NCBI GenBank assembly: GCA_947074225.1
Contig: CAMTOX010000060.1
Span: 1 to 8,739 of the forward strand
Direction of reading: 5' to 3'
DNA length: 8,739 nucleotides
Source of the DNA: an uncultured bacterium
GTDB lineage: Bacteria; Bacteroidota; Bacteroidia; Bacteroidales; Paludibacteraceae
The notes under the pieces are model-generated. The model did not search any database. It saw nothing but the letters and a program-made list of their open reading frames with translations, and was not told the origin of the DNA. This document shows positions 8,176-8,739 of the stretch, one piece after another (within the stretch, counting starts at the first letter, position 1; each line of letters starts with the position of its first letter). Position numbers and translations under genes: made by a program.

Positions 8176-8631
8176 TTAATCTACCTTGCGTTTCATCTTA
8201 ACACTCAAACGCTCTGCAAACGACTCACGCGACAAACGCGCAGCCTCATAAGCTTGACGATCCCAAATCGCAATACGATTCAACATACCCACAAACAATA
8301 ATTCTTGACTAGCATCAATAGCCTGCAAGTAACGTTTAGGAATTAAAATACGACCTTGCGAGTCTAAATCCATCCATTCAGCATCACTTACAAATTGCAT
8401 CAAAAGCATCTGATCATCAGCATCCCACTCATCTAACGATTCTTGAAGCTGTTGCACCTTTTGCTCCCACACACCCTCTGGGTATAATACTAAACAAGCA
8501 TTATCCGGGTCCATACGCATGACAATGCGTTCACGTTCACTCTCTGGCAAAAGTTTGCGATAGGCCGAAGGCACAAACACCCGACCTTTTGCATCTAATT
8601 TTGCTTCAATATTTCCGATAAACGATTTCAT
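8176..8631 (-). CDS. mraZ: Transcriptional regulator MraZ
   Basis: MraZ is the DNA-binding repressor that heads dcw operons and controls its own transcription. The 151-residue protein has the two tandem SpoVT-AbrB-like swapped-hairpin halves, seen as the paired signatures LDAKGRVFVPS (12-22) and LDSQGRILIPK (89-99). The start was set at the ATG at 8631 (MKSFIGNIEAKLD), which matches the family N-terminus. A longer frame reaches back to 8679, but its 16 extra residues would be encoded across the putative promoter and operator, so it is unlikely. No Shine-Dalgarno motif precedes the ATG. Phased TGGGN repeats just upstream fit autoregulation. Confidence 0.96.
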   Translation of the reverse strand: MKSFIGNIEAKLDAKGRVFVPSAYRKLLPESERERIVMRMDPDNACLVLYPEGVWEQKVQQLQESLDEWDADDQMLLMQFVSDAEWMDLDSQGRILIPKRYLQAIDASQELLFVGMLNRIAIWDRQAYEAARLSRESFAERLSVKMKRKVD

Positions 8632-8655
8632 AGCTATTATAATTCTATTTATGGT

Positions 8656-8664
8656 GTAAAGATA
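8656..8664 (-). promoter_or_regulatory. Probable Bacteroidota-type -7 promoter element for mraZ
   Basis: The minus strand reads TATCTTTAC, close to the TAnnTTTG consensus of Bacteroidota housekeeping promoters, with one mismatch in the final G. It would put the transcript start near 8648-8651, giving a leader of about 20 nt before the mraZ ATG. No clean TTTG -33 element is present at the usual distance. The place where it would fall (about 8684-8688) lies within the second TGGGN repeat. No other promoter-like element was noticed in the window, so it probably drives the whole cluster. Confidence 0.55.
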
Positions 8665-8671
8665 CAACATT

Positions 8672-8696
8672 CTACACATTTACCCACTTTTCCCCA
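8672..8696 (-). promoter_or_regulatory. MraZ operator: phased TGGGN repeats
   Basis: On the minus strand the repeats are TGGGG (8692-8696), TGGGT (8682-8686) and a degenerate TGTAG (8672-8676), separated by exactly 5 nt each (AAAAG and AAATG). MraZ is known to bind TGGGN direct repeats with 5 nt spacers upstream of its own gene. Here the repeats overlap the region expected for the -33 element and end 7 nt before the -7 element, so bound MraZ should block RNA polymerase. The motif match is seen; repression is inferred. Confidence 0.75.
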
Positions 8697-8739
8697 CAAA
8701 AAAGTTATCAACACTATTTTTAATATCAAAAAGGAATAA
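8697..8739. other. AT-rich region upstream of the mraZ operator
   Basis: This stretch holds no gene. It is AT-rich and contains TTATCAACA on the plus strand (8705-8713), one mismatch from the DnaA-box consensus TTATCCACA. No terminator of an upstream gene can be recognised within the window. Confidence 0.4.

Noticed and set aside
8632..8679. Longer mraZ start at 8679 adding 16 residues
   Set aside because: The extra codons overlap the putative -7 element and part of the operator, so they would not be transcribed as coding sequence. The family N-terminus begins at the ATG at 8631.

Overview
The window is one strand of a division and cell-wall (dcw) gene cluster from a member of the Bacteroidota, most likely Bacteroidales. 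Every gene lies on the minus strand, so transcription runs from the right end to the left end. The lineage call rests on five things: the gene order mraZ-rsmH-ftsL-ftsI-murE-mraY-murD-ftsW; a long MraY with an extra hydrophilic insert; an FtsI with a C-terminal PASTA domain; an FtsL of the Bacteroidota type; and a TAnnTTT-type -7 promoter element with mostly absent Shine-Dalgarno motifs. The DNA is AT-rich by eye. I cannot name a genus.

Layout from right to left. Bases 8632-8739 are the only sizeable upstream region. They hold a probable Bacteroidota-type promoter and an array of TGGGN repeats spaced by 5 nt, which is the binding pattern of the MraZ regulator. Then follow mraZ (8176-8631), rsmH (7245-8147), ftsL (6880-7239), ftsI (4734-6875), murE (3273-4727), mraY (1970-3235), murD (608-1945) and the start of ftsW (571 to the window edge). 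All gaps between genes are 4 to 37 nt. I see no terminator or internal promoter, so this looks like one operon led by its own repressor. No RNA genes, mobile elements or CRISPR arrays were seen.

The genes act together. MurE and MurD extend the UDP-MurNAc peptide (D-Glu by MurD, then probably meso-DAP by MurE). MraY loads the finished precursor onto undecaprenyl phosphate as lipid I. FtsW and FtsI polymerise and cross-link septal peptidoglycan. FtsL belongs to the divisome scaffold. RsmH methylates 16S rRNA, and MraZ controls the operon.

The one real anomaly is in ftsW. Its frame is interrupted by a TAA codon at 92-94, right at the conserved motif after the fifth membrane segment, and the same frame then continues with clear FtsW-like sequence to the window edge. 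This is either a nonsense mutation in a normally essential gene or a sequence error. Otherwise this is a conventional dcw cluster and I did not find an undescribed system.
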